This document shows positions 1-9,663 of a stretch of 64,000 nucleotides of DNA, one piece after another. Location of the stretch: positions 558,001 to 622,000 of the forward strand of contig JAGKQI010000046.1 of NCBI GenBank assembly GCA_018806915.1, read 5' to 3'. This stretch comes from Phytophthora colocasiae. Lineage: Eukaryota > Oomycota > Peronosporomycetes > Peronosporales > Peronosporaceae. The notes under the pieces are model-generated. The model saw nothing but the letters and a program-made list of their open reading frames with translations, was not told where the DNA came from and searched no databases. The first letter of the stretch is position 1. Every line of letters starts with the position of its first letter. The position numbers and the translations under genes were made by a program.

Positions 1-233
1 CTTGGTGGAACTGCAATTCTTCCCGTGAAACTGAGTCGCGATACATGAGCCGAGAAAACCTTTTTACAGGGCACAAAAAATTCTTCTCAATAAATTCTAA
101 CGCTTTTTATAAAGGCGGTTACATTGCGCGCACAAGCTATCTAAGTCTTCTTCTCAAAACCCTTAAGAAAGATCTTTAAACTCTCAATAAGGATTTCGAG
201 AAAACAATAGTTCTCCACTACAATAGCGTAAAA
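1..233. other. 3' flank of ABCC gene, no gene seen
   Basis: AT-rich sequence downstream of the minus-strand ABCC gene. I see no coding stretch, repeat or RNA gene here. Confidence 0.5.
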
Positions 234-3200
234 CTACGCTGCTCCTGACCTCATTGCTAAAGAACCAAACACTGACATTGGTCGGGCCAACAACGCCGAA
301 GGAGAATCGAATTCAGCCACGCGACCAGCGTCCATCACGGCAATCTTGTCGCAGTGCATGATCGTGTTGATACGGTGCGCGATGATCAGCACCGTCTTGT
401 CCTCGAACGTCTCCTGGATGGTGGTCTGGATGAGAGCGTCCGTGGCCGTGTCGACATTGGCAGTGGCTTCGTCCAGCACCACCACTTTACTGTCCTTGAG
501 CAATGCGCGACCGATGCAGATGAGTTGACGTTGACCCACCGACAGGTTGTCTCCTCCTTCAGCCACCTCGAAATCCAGACCTGCTCCCCAACGACGAAGA
601 CTGTCGGCCATGTGCACCTGCTTGAGCACCTGCTTGAGGACGTGCCAGATGCGCTCGTCCGAGTACTCGTGGAACGGGTCGAGGTTTTCACGGAGGGGTC
701 CACTGAAGAGCACGGGATCTTGTGGGATGATGGCGAGGCTGCGTCGTAGTTCACGTAGGTTGATGGTGGCGATGTCGACGTCGTCGATGAGCACACGTCC
801 GCTGTCGAAGTCGCAGATACGGAAGAGTGCGATCATGAGGGATGATTTCCCTGCTCCAGTGCGTCCACAGATACCGACCTTCTCTCCAGCTGCGATGTCC
901 ATATCCACTCCACGTAGTACAAGCGGCAGTTCCGGTCGGTATCGGAGACAAAGCTGGTCGAACCGAATTGATCCTCTTGACGGCCAGGTGTGAATCTCAG
1001 ATTCAGGGTGTTTGCTATCCAGTAAGTCTTTTACTGTCTTTCCTGTGGTGACCTCGCTTTCGATTTGACGGAAGAACAGCAGACGTTCGACGCTCGTCAT
1101 GGCATTGTCTGTACGATCCACAGCTCGCATGACCCATTGCACGGCCGATGTAAGCATGAGCGAGTAGGTGAGCGAAATGCCTGAAGTCATGGCTCCCACT
1201 TGGCCTTTGGTTGAAACGAGATAGAGTGTGACGATAAAGATGATGACCACGGACAAAAGATCGAGACGTGTCGCTAGCCAGCGACTCGAACACCAGTACG
1301 TCAGATAGAGATTGGTGTTCGTGTCCACGACCTCGCGATTGAGTGTTGCGAAGGTGTTTTCCATGCGAAAGGCTCGAATTGTGGACAGGCCGGACAATGT
1401 TTCACTGAAAAGATTGTACACTGGGGTCCGTGTGACCCCTTCCAGTCGCTTGATCTCACAAGAAGTCTTCTTATAATGCTCACCAGTCCACAGGAAGACA
1501 AAGAAGATCGGGATGTACGACACACCAATCCAATACGACGCGAAAGCTGATACCACGAGAGATCCAAGAGCCATCGACACATTCTGGAAGAGGATCTGGT
1601 ACTCTTGCGGAAGAATTGAGTCCATCTGATCCAAATCGTTTGAAAACCGATTGAGGATTCGCCCCATAGGTGTCACGTCAAAGTAACGAGTAATGGGGGC
1701 GTTCAGAACACGGCGGAAGAGTTCATCATGGAGATTTTGCGACGTTCGGACACACGTTTCTATCATCATGAGGGCTCGAACCATTGTCAAGACTGAGCAA
1801 AGAATGATAAGCCCAAGGTACCACATTCCCAAGTCTGTGCTCGAATATGTCAAGTCTTGGACGTGCCGGTTTAGTGTACGTGCCCAGTGTCCAGGCCACC
1901 AATCCACAACCGTTCGATTCGTTTGAGCGATGCAGTACACAAGCACAAGCACTACAAACACCACGATGCCGTTGAACCCAGACTCGTCGAAGTACGTCTT
2001 GTACACCCGAGTGCTCACAGTTCCTCTCACACGGTCTTCGGACTGAACCAGTTGACCAGCTGCTGCGTCCTTCTCTATGTCTGCCGCTGACCTCGCAACT
2101 TCGACAGGTTCTTCCTGTCCAACTTGCTGCTCTGTATCCGCTTGTCTCGAAATTATAGACCCTTTGTCGGTAAAGTCAGAGCCATACAAACCAAGATGCG
2201 GGACCTGAGCCACGACATCAGCATACGACCCCGCCGCTATAATAACTCCATCGTTCATGACTATAATGTGATCAGCGCTCGGAAGTAAGTCATAGTGGCT
2301 GTTCAAAACCAACAACCGAGTTTGTTCCCTTGCAAGACCAACGACACACTTGTCGAAAATTACGTGAGCTACGTGGGGGTCCACAGCACTCAGAGGATCA
2401 TCCAGAATCAGCACGTCCGTCTCAGTACGATACATCGCACGAGCAATTGCCACTCGAGCTTTTTGGCATCCGCTCAAATTGATGCCACGTTCTCCGATCT
2501 CCGTCGAGTCTCCGTTGGGTAGAGCTTTCAAGTCCATAGCCAATTGAGAAGCATCCAGAACTTGTGCGTACCTCTCGGCGTCGTATTCTTGCTCGAAGAG
2601 GATGTTATCGCGCAGAGTGGCGTTCCGAATCCATGTGTCCTGACTCACGTAAGCGATGCGTCCTCCAATGTCAAGCACACCTGAAGTTCTTGGCATTTCT
2701 CCGAGGATAGCATTCACAAGGCTGGATTTGCCTGCTCCAACTCGTCCAACGATCATCACAAGAGATCCACGCTCGATTTCCAAGTTGATTCCTTCGAGCT
2801 GGAATCCTTTTGCTTCAGGTAAAATTGTGCTTTTGGCCAATTCTTCGTTCTCCGAAACATTTCCATCCGTTGTCGCCGTGACTACCACAACTTCCCCAGT
2901 AGAAGATACATCGGGCCAGGAGAAACTAGCGTCACGAATGGAGATGCATCCATTTCGGTTTGAAGCATTCTCATGATGCACTAGTGTCGATGGGAGCTGG
3001 AAGTTTGGATTGACAATTTCATCTGCGATGAGAAACCGGTCGATTCGAGAGAACGAGATCTTGGCCTTGGAGTAGCCTCCAATCGCCTGTGGCAGTTGAT
3101 TGAGTGCTGTGCGACAGATGTTGACCATGGCGATGAGGGTGAATGCCTGGACGACAGTGATGTGGTTCCGAATCAACATGTACAAGCCCAACGTAACACC

Positions 3201-4253
3201 AGACAGATACGTCGGTGTGACGAACAGCATGACAGTGTTGACTACTTGATACAAGTGGAACTTCCGCAGCAGCTTCACCTCCCGAAGGCGCAATTTGTCC
3301 ACCCGTTTGGCCAGTGAATCCTCCCATGCGTAGAACTTCATGACTCGGATGCCTTGTAAGGCCTCGGATGTGACTTTAACGCGCTCATCAATAACCTTAA
3401 GGAGTTGTTTCTGCAACTTCGCAATGCGGTCACTTTGCTGCACTGACAAAGCCATGACCGTAATGAGAACGACTGCGCCTGCGATGGAAGAGTAGAAGTC
3501 GAAGAGAATGCCAATGAGCATGATGGAGATGATGAAACCGAGCGGCCCCATGACCAACCACGGCCCATGCGCTACGAAGTTGAACACGCGTTCCGTGTCC
3601 ACGCTCATCAGTGTGAGGATCTCCCCCGTCGTGTACTCTTGTCGCGCCTCACTGGACAATCTCAACGACTTGTCGTAAATGAGCGACATAGTGAGAGATC
3701 GCATGTTGACTCCGATACGCGCAGCCACGAAGAAGACGTAGTTGAGAGATAGTACGGCAACGAGCGAGCTCCCGGTCATCATGGCCATGAGCCAATAACC
3801 ACTGGAGATGTGGAAGATGTTTTCCTCGTTATTAAGGAACTCCAGTAGCCCCTGAGCGACATATGACTGCGTCCCCAACGCCACTACGTATACCATGCAG
3901 CTCGTAAATACGACCGTTAACTCCGTTCGAAATGCGACTGCGAATGCCATTGCCACTGGTGAAATTCCGAAGACGTGAGGCTTGTTCGGAGCGTAGACAC
4001 GGCGGAAGCGAGCTTCAACTGCCTCGCAGGAATCACGAGTACAAAGTGGCCACATGTCTTCCATTTCGAGGATCTTCTTGGACCCTAAAGAGATCATCGG
4101 GTAGACCCATTGAGCGATGAGGATGGAGAGGAACGAAGCACTAGCAAGTGGGTTGGGCTGCAGACTGAATGGAACCGTCTCAGGCTTCGTAGTCGATACT
4201 TTTGAAACAGAATCCGGTGTTGGAGGAGCTTTCACGTAGTCGGTTTTGACCAT
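234..4253 (-). CDS. ABC transporter, subfamily C (MRP-type) full transporter
   Basis: The 1339-residue protein has the layout TMD1-NBD1-TMD2-NBD2 without the extra N-terminal TMD0, as in short MRP/ABCC exporters; such proteins use ATP to move conjugates and drugs across the plasma or vacuolar membrane. NBD1 shows Walker A GRVGAGKSS near residue 501 and Walker B VLILDDP near 615. NBD2 has Walker A GRTGAGKSS near 1130, signature LSVGQ near 1237 and Walker B VVVLDEA near 1256. Two oddities are visible: the NBD1 signature reads LSGCQ instead of LSGGQ, and the NBD2 has a four-residue duplication (VLKQVLKQV) absent from the paralogue at 25110-29141. The ORF is uninterrupted and starts MVKTDYVK; no introns are needed. 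NBD2 is almost identical to that of the paralogue although the rest has diverged, which points to gene conversion. The substrate is unknown. Confidence 0.93.
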   Translation of the reverse strand: MVKTDYVKAPPTPDSVSKVSTTKPETVPFSLQPNPLASASFLSILIAQWVYPMISLGSKKILEMEDMWPLCTRDSCEAVEARFRRVYAPNKPHVFGISPVAMAFAVAFRTELTVVFTSCMVYVVALGTQSYVAQGLLEFLNNEENIFHISSGYWLMAMMTGSSLVAVLSLNYVFFVAARIGVNMRSLTMSLIYDKSLRLSSEARQEYTTGEILTLMSVDTERVFNFVAHGPWLVMGPLGFIISIMLIGILFDFYSSIAGAVVLITVMALSVQQSDRIAKLQKQLLKVIDERVKVTSEALQGIRVMKFYAWEDSLAKRVDKLRLREVKLLRKFHLYQVVNTVMLFVTPTYLSGVTLGLYMLIRNHITVVQAFTLIAMVNICRTALNQLPQAIGGYSKAKISFSRIDRFLIADEIVNPNFQLPSTLVHHENASNRNGCISIRDASFSWPDVSSTGEVVVVTATTDGNVSENEELAKSTILPEAKGFQLEGINLEIERGSLVMIVGRVGAGKSSLVNAILGEMPRTSGVLDIGGRIAYVSQDTWIRNATLRDNILFEQEYDAERYAQVLDASQLAMDLKALPNGDSTEIGERGINLSGCQKARVAIARAMYRTETDVLILDDPLSAVDPHVAHVIFDKCVVGLAREQTRLLVLNSHYDLLPSADHIIVMNDGVIIAAGSYADVVAQVPHLGLYGSDFTDKGSIISRQADTEQQVGQEEPVEVARSAADIEKDAAAGQLVQSEDRVRGTVSTRVYKTYFDESGFNGIVVFVVLVLVYCIAQTNRTVVDWWPGHWARTLNRHVQDLTYSSTDLGMWYLGLIILCSVLTMVRALMMIETCVRTSQNLHDELFRRVLNAPITRYFDVTPMGRILNRFSNDLDQMDSILPQEYQILFQNVSMALGSLVVSAFASYWIGVSYIPIFFVFLWTGEHYKKTSCEIKRLEGVTRTPVYNLFSETLSGLSTIRAFRMENTFATLNREVVDTNTNLYLTYWCSSRWLATRLDLLSVVIIFIVTLYLVSTKGQVGAMTSGISLTYSLMLTSAVQWVMRAVDRTDNAMTSVERLLFFRQIESEVTTGKTVKDLLDSKHPESEIHTWPSRGSIRFDQLCLRYRPELPLVLRGVDMDIAAGEKVGICGRTGAGKSSLMIALFRICDFDSGRVLIDDVDIATINLRELRRSLAIIPQDPVLFSGPLRENLDPFHEYSDERIWHVLKQVLKQVHMADSLRRWGAGLDFEVAEGGDNLSVGQRQLICIGRALLKDSKVVVLDEATANVDTATDALIQTTIQETFEDKTVLIIAHRINTIMHCDKIAVMDAGRVAEFDSPSALLARPMSVFGSLAMRSGAA

Positions 4254-4630
4254 TGTGAATCAATCCGTAGAGGAATCGCAGTTGCGAATAAGTATCCAAG
4301 TTTGAAGTTGCTGGTGAATTGAGGAATGGTGGAGATCGATGCAATTGTTTAAGCGGAGGAGCGGTCGGCACCGTGTTGGTCGTTTCGTTTATGACCATTG
4401 CTGGGATCTGTACATCAACGATGTCGATTAGATGGCGACAATGCAACTTCCTCGAATTGGCTTAGTCTAAACGACACCATTCGTACACTAATATCCCTGG
4501 TGAACGGAGTATTCATGACGCCGTTCAAGCTCGACAATGTCTGCCGAATACGTCACCTCCAGATCCGATCTTAAAGTTTATTGCTGGAAAAAGTTCGAAG
4601 TGGAGGATGTCCTAGCAGCTACACTCGACC
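4254..4630. other. upstream region of ABCC gene, no gene seen
   Basis: Non-coding spacer between the ABCC start codon and the scrambled ABCC pieces. It should contain the promoter of the minus-strand gene, but I cannot point to a convincing initiator. Confidence 0.4.
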
Positions 4631-4659
4631 TCCACGTTTAGCCGGTGCAGTAAATGCAG

Positions 4660-4878
4660 AATTCGGTCGACGCCAAAGGAGAATCGAATTCAGCCACGCG
4701 GCCGGCGTCCATCACGGCAATCTTGTCGCAGTGCATGATCGTGTTGATACGGTGCGCGATGATCAGCACCGTCTTGTCCTCGAACGTCTCCTGGATGGTG
4801 GTCTGGATGAGAGCGTCCGTGGCTGTGTCGACATTGGCAGTGGCCTCGTCCAGCACAACCACTTTACTGCTATTGAGG
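4660..4878 (-). pseudogene. ABCC pseudogene piece: end of NBD2
   Basis: On the minus strand this encodes the last part of an ABCC NBD2: Walker B VVVLDEA, the D-loop, the H-loop region IIAHRINT and [13 protein letters not shown]. It is nearly identical in sequence to the end of the neighbouring gene (about 300-500). The piece begins abruptly just after the Walker B strand at 4878, where the sequence switches to a plus-strand ABCC piece. Confidence 0.85.
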
Positions 4879-4882
4879 TGCT

Positions 4883-5030
4883 GGTCGTTGGCTGGCATCG
4901 CGCTTGGATATCACGTCTGTGGTCATCATCTTCGCGGTCACAATGTACCTAGTGTATGGTAGAGGAAGTGTCGGTGCTCTGATGTCTGGAATCTCTCCCT
5001 TCGGTCGTCCAATGGGTCATTTGGTCTGTT
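4883..5030 (+). pseudogene. ABCC pseudogene piece: TMD2
   Basis: The plus strand encodes a TMD2 segment with WLASRLD, SVVIIF and VQWVIWSVDR, matching WLATRLD, SVVIIF and VQWVMRAVDR of the intact gene. It lies in the opposite orientation to the piece directly to its left and is broken after the VDR motif. Confidence 0.8.
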
Positions 5031-5272
5031 GATCGCAGGACTTTCTCATCTGACATTGACGTGGCTGCGCAGGAGGTCCAACGCGTGTGCACTGGCACGG
5101 CTTCAGCTTCGGACGAGGCTGCGCTGGCGAAGCTGCTGCTGTCGAAGAGTGTGGAGCAAGATCTGGTGGCGCTATCGCATCCTGTACAAGCAGAGCCTGA
5201 CGGTGTGGGTAAAGAGTACGAGCGACTACAGCGTTCTGCTGCATATACTCGCGAGTTCTCTAGAGCATATGC
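5031..5272 (+). other. coding-like insert of unknown origin within ABCC debris
   Basis: Between two ABCC pieces lies a stretch with no ABCC similarity that stays open on the plus strand (from about 5061) and reads as an Ala/Glu/Leu-rich, helix-like peptide. It ends where minus-strand ABCC NBD2 sequence resumes. I do not recognise the source; it could be a captured gene fragment. Confidence 0.35.
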
Positions 5273-5460
5273 GCGGCCGATGCAGATGAGTTGACGTTGA
5301 CCCACCGACAGGTTGTCTCCTCCTTCAGCCACCTCGAAGTCCAGACCTGCTCCCCGACGACGAAGACTGTCGGCCATGTGCACCTGCTTGAGGACGTGCC
5401 AGATGCGCTCGTCCGAGTACTCATGGAACGGGTCGAGGTTATCAGGGAGGGCCCCGCTGA
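5273..5460 (-). pseudogene. ABCC pseudogene piece: NBD2 signature region
   Basis: The minus strand encodes the NBD2 stretch from DPFHEYSDERIWHVLKQVHM through LSVGQRQLICIGRA, close to both intact paralogues. It lacks the four-residue VLKQ duplication seen in the gene at 234-4253. It would precede the piece at 4660-4878 in the protein, so the two minus-strand pieces are in order but separated by about 390 bp of foreign and inverted sequence. Confidence 0.85.
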
Positions 5461-5461
5461 A

Positions 5462-5842
5462 TATAATGCCATGACGAGCGTTGAGTCACTTTCAAGGGAC
5501 TGAAACACAGTGACAAAACGATTCAAGAACTCACCAGGGATTCCTCTTGTTGAACAATGTGGCCGTCAAGAGGATCGATTCGGTTCGACCAGCTATGTCT
5601 CCGATACCGACCGGAACTGCCGATTGTACTACGTGGCGTGAATATGGACATCGCAGCTGGAGAGAAGGTCGGTATCTGTGGCCGCACTGGAGCAGGAAAA
5701 TCCTCCCTCATGGTCGCATTCTTCCGTATCTGCGATTTCGACAGCGGACGCGTGCTCATCGACGACGTCGACATCGCCACCATCAACCTACGTGAACTAC
5801 GACGCAGCCTCGCCATCATCCCACAAGATCCCGTGCTGGAAA
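5462..5842 (+). pseudogene. ABCC pseudogene piece: TMD2/NBD2 junction with Walker A
   Basis: The plus strand encodes NAMTSVE, a short break, then RGSIRFDQLCLRYRPELP, Walker A GRTGAGKSS and the Q-loop segment ending IIPQDPV. It continues the protein order of the plus-strand piece at 4883-5030. The copy stops abruptly after the Q-loop. Confidence 0.85.
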
Positions 5843-5849
5843 CACTCCC

Positions 5850-5990
5850 GTTCCTGTCTACCACCTCGCGGAGAAGACGTTTTCCATTTTGAATGCTTGA
5901 ATTGTGGCGAGACCAGACAAGGTTTCGCTGAACAAATTGTAAATTGGGGCTCGCGTAATCCCTTCAAGGCACGAAGACTTGTACGGGTAG
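5850..5990 (-). pseudogene. ABCC pseudogene piece: TMD2 intracellular loop
   Basis: On the minus strand about 140 bp match the TMD2 loop region of the intact gene at about 1345-1480 (encoding TPVYNLFSETLSGLSTIRAF-like sequence), but with several substitutions. Its outer edge meets the left end of the Ngaro-like retrotransposon at 5995, so that element inserted into the ABCC debris. Confidence 0.7.
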
Positions 5991-5994
5991 TAAT

Positions 5995-6195
5995 GGGCAT
6001 CTGTCGGCTACAGCCGAAGAGCTGGTTTTCGGAGCACGAGGAATGGGGCTTCATCCAGATGTACACTATCCAGAGAAAAAGGGAGCTCTGCCACCAACCA
6101 CAAACGGACAGACGTCCTCGCTACCGCAGTCGATACGCGGGACCTCCAGTAGCTTTAGCAAAGTAGTCATTTCCGCTTTTACTTCGTCGAAAACA
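5995..6195 (+). repeat. split direct repeat A1 (left)
   Basis: The 201 bp are repeated essentially without change at 11513-11713. The repeat starts GGGCATCTGTCGG and ends TCGTCGAAAACA. Confidence 0.9.
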
Positions 6196-7002
6196 AACCC
6201 TTCTGCCACCTACGACTCTGTCACAATGGTCATGCCGCCCTTCTTCGTACTTCTCATGCCAGAAGATGTCCATGACCAAGCCGTGGTATCCGTTCCTGTG
6301 TACGGAACATGTGACACCATAGTAGGCAGTACCGCTACTGTCCGGTTGTCGACACCTCCGCATGCAACTGTGCAAGTTTCAGCCTCAACGGCACGTCGTC
6401 GCCAGGTTGACGTCAATGAGTACGACGCGGGGGCTCCAGGAGAATGGCTCCGTAAAGCTGTTGTCGGTGTCTCCAACGGAAACTACGTGACCGGCCAGGT
6501 TGTAGGATACAACGGGAACGACGTCATCATCCGAACGTTACTTGGTGAATTTAACTCTCGAACGGTGGAACTAGAAGAGGTCGCACCGGTATTGTGTTTT
6601 CTGGTCGGTAATACCCGACTGCGGGTCGAGGATATGACTGCAGAGGAGTTGACCGAACAGTATACTGAGATTTTGGACAGAATTCTCGGGACCAATCAAC
6701 GAGGATCACGCTCAATTCCGCGCCTACTCGCGGGACTTCAACCAGTTCGTGAACAGCCCCAAGCCACTGATACACTCCGGTGGACTAACACCCTAACTGG
6801 GGTCGAGTCTACAGTGAGCGTACGCCATGCCGTTGACTATGCGTTCTTCGTCGACGGAAATCGCCGTATTCCCGCCAGTGCACGTGCCAACATTGGCGAC
6901 GCATTTGATGCTGATCCTCGCCATACAAACGAGACGGCGGACCCGCCTAGTGGCGAAGAAACCGAGCGGGACGATCTCGAGACACTGTTACAGTCGATTT
7001 GA
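6043..7002 (+). CDS. Gag-like ORF1 of Ngaro-like element
   Basis: This ORF of up to 319 codons begins inside repeat A1; because A1 is duplicated at the right end, a start at the internal methionine near 6226 is more likely. The protein is acidic at its C-terminus (ETERDDLETLLQSI) and shows no motif I recognise. It ends nine bases before the next ORF in the same frame, so the two may be one coding unit expressed by stop bypass or reinitiation. Its position suggests a structural (Gag) role, by inference only. Confidence 0.6.
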   Translation: MGLHPDVHYPEKKGALPPTTNGQTSSLPQSIRGTSSSFSKVVISAFTSSKTNPSATYDSVTMVMPPFFVLLMPEDVHDQAVVSVPVYGTCDTIVGSTATVRLSTPPHATVQVSASTARRRQVDVNEYDAGAPGEWLRKAVVGVSNGNYVTGQVVGYNGNDVIIRTLLGEFNSRTVELEEVAPVLCFLVGNTRLRVEDMTAEELTEQYTEILDRILGTNQRGSRSIPRLLAGLQPVREQPQATDTLRWTNTLTGVESTVSVRHAVDYAFFVDGNRRIPASARANIGDAFDADPRHTNETADPPSGEETERDDLETLLQSI

Positions 7003-7011
7003 GGTGGCGCC

Positions 7012-8214
7012 ATGGCACTCGAAGACTCCCCGAATCCAAATGCGACGTATCTAGCTGCACCAGTGCAATCCAGTACAGAGCCACTTGTCCCACAGAACTG
7101 CCACGCCAAAATCCCAGCTGCCATTGCGGATGACCCCGATCTCATTCGCTTTTATCTGGGACTTAGTAAAAAAGAATCGGGAAAACGACCTGCTCCGTCG
7201 ACAGGGCAACGGGAGTCCCAACGACGACGAGTCCTAGCCCCGTCGGACCTGCTCAATGCTTCCGAACCTAGCGAACGACGATAAAAAAACGCCTTCAATC
7301 CGACCCGGACACAGCAACTGATCAATGGTATCATCGCTGGACCGGACCACGCAGGTAAGGATCCTTCAGATATTGTTGATTCTATGATTTCATCCCGGTC
7401 CACAAAGTTCAAGCCACACCCAGCCATCATTACCCGTGTGTACGACATCCAGTTTGGAGCACGAGGCCTTTCAATCATGCACTTCTGGCGATTTGACTTC
7501 TCTGCGCGAAGGGCATGGTATGCAGACGGATCAGTAAACCTCAGCAATTTCTCAACCTCAGTGGCCATGCCGAAGGCACGGAAACCCGAGTCCCTTGGTG
7601 ACATCTCAAATGCACTTATGGTCCTGCTCGTATTTGCGGAAGAGTTCTTCGACCATCACACTTGTCGGTTGATCAGCGGCTCGAGGGAGTTTGTCGAAGA
7701 ACTACGTAGTTTCTGCCAATGGAGCTCAGAGGACGTAGCAACTCTCACGTTCTGGTTCGACCGCTTGTTTGAAGACTACAGAGCTGCCACCGAGATGGAC
7801 GCCCGTCATGGTACGACTTTACGGACGGAAATCCGCCGGAGGCTCTCTTTGCAAGACCCGGATTTGCAAAGTGTGCTATACGTTATCCAGACAGAACGTT
7901 TAGCGTCCTTGACAGCTGTCTCAACAAAGGCGACGGCAAGAACGGTATCATCTTCCCTTTCGATTGGAACACGTCGGACGGAGACAACCCGTTCGACCAG
8001 GAAGACACCTCAAGACGTCCTTGATGCGTTACCGAAACAAGGTCGACTCTCGGTCTGCATGAAACACCTATCGTCACGAGGTTGCACGTCCAAGAGCGAT
8101 GACCGGTGTGCGTTTCCAAACCACGCCCACTTCATTCCAGACGACCTACCACCGGTAGTTCGCAAGTACATCTCAGCACAGATGGGAGGATTGCGCGAAG
8201 AGCTGCGCCAATGA
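7012..8214 (+). pseudogene. Gag-like ORF2 of Ngaro-like element, with in-frame stop
   Basis: The reading frame runs from 7012 to 8214 with one TAA at 7282-7284; the sequence on both sides stays coding in the same frame. The C-terminal part has a Cys/His cluster (CMKHLSSRGC ... RCAFPNHAH, about 8058-8127), which resembles a CCCH-type finger, as expected for a nucleic-acid-binding Gag. A run of seven A follows the stop, so a sequencing or replication slip is possible. Upstream ORF1 is in the same frame. Confidence 0.6.
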
Positions 8215-8460
8215 TGGCCACCAAAGCCCCAAGCGCCGAGTTTATCTGGCCAAGAATTGAGTCCGTCTTCATGTTTTCCTGTTCGTTCAGTGTCGTCAAT
8301 GTAAAACAAGTCCATCCCCAACTCCTACTCTAGACGTTCAAGGTCGCCGTTCATACTACAGGCGCCGAAGAAGCTGGACCGTATACCCCGACCGAGTGGC
8401 CTGCCGTTTCGTGTCACACCGGGGACCGCTCGCCAGTTACAGGATATCCTTCACCGCCGA

Positions 8461-9663
8461 TTGCACGAGCACGAGCTCACCCGCTGCGATCGGTTGGCCT
8501 CGACCTTTCTTCAGGCCGGTATCCGACCGCCGAAGTGCATTCTGTCCGCAACTGGCCCAACACAACTCACCTCTTCCGTCGATAGTGAGTTATGCAGCGC
8601 CCTCTCCACGCTAGTGGGGAAAACGTCCTTGTCGCTCGCCGCTACGATCGCGCTATGGCGCAACGAAACAACAGGCGATCCCCGACCAAACAAGGCGCTA
8701 GATCCAGTATGGCTCGACATTCTACTGCATGGGTATCGTCACCAAGACCTGGTTGTGGCTGTAGCAACAAGAGGTGTTGCACACAAACTGAACTCCCCAC
8801 GGCCACCGGATGGAAATCACGTCCGGAACCATACAAGCGCACGGAAGTATACCCAAGCATTAATTCGCAGTCTTTCCGATGGACAAGCTTCAGGGACATA
8901 CCTTGTTCTCGAACTACCGACAGCTCTACGATGGTCGGAACTTCGCTTTAGCCCGTTTGGGTGCGTCCCTAAGAAAGACGTCGACCCTCTCATCGAAGCA
9001 CGGCTCATCCATGACCTGTCGTACCCTTGCGAGACATCGACGAATGCAAAATCAATTCCTGCTGACTTGCCCGCAATAGAATATGAATCTGTTCGACGCC
9101 TCGCGGAGAGAATTGAAGTTTTAGCCCGCCAGTACCCTCGTCTACAAGTCAAGATTCTGAAAGGCGATGTGAAAAGCGCATTTCGACTTATATCAGTGGA
9201 TGATAAGCTGGCCGCCCATTTTGCCGGATCGTGTGGGGGCTTGGCTATAGTCGATATGGCTCTCCCGTTCGGTTGGACTGGTTCACCAGCTCATTATGGT
9301 GCGTTCGGTGGTGCTATTTCGTTTCTGGTGGCCCGAGAGAGCCCAAAGTCGCTGGATCCCATCGAACAGGACGATGAGTCGTTCTTCTCGTTTGTGTGGG
9401 TAGACGACCACATTCTTCTCGAAGTTGATCGTGGAAACAGATTGGCTCTAGCAGAAACTGCTCTTCGATTGAGCATGATCGCTACGCTGGGGCCAAAATC
9501 AATCAACGAAAAGAAATTTTCTTCATGGTCTACCAGACTCGTTGCCCTAGGCTTAGCTTGGGATACAGAACGCCGTACGGTATCGATTCCGGCAGACAAA
9601 GTACACTCTCAACCGGATCACAGATGCTTTGTCACATCCAACGGTGTCTCGCCACCAAGTTGA
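8461..9663 (+). pseudogene. reverse transcriptase of Ngaro-like element
   Basis: Reverse transcriptase motifs are visible in order: KGDVKSAFRLI (first catalytic Asp), LPFGWTGSP, and FVWVDDHILLE, where WVDD replaces the common YVDD/YIDD. Similarity in the same frame extends upstream to about 8380, so the true start may lie before 8461. Near 9600 the coding potential moves into the next frame, where the thumb and RNase H follow; the frame shown ends at 9663. A one-base change there, or a programmed shift, would join the two. Confidence 0.8.
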
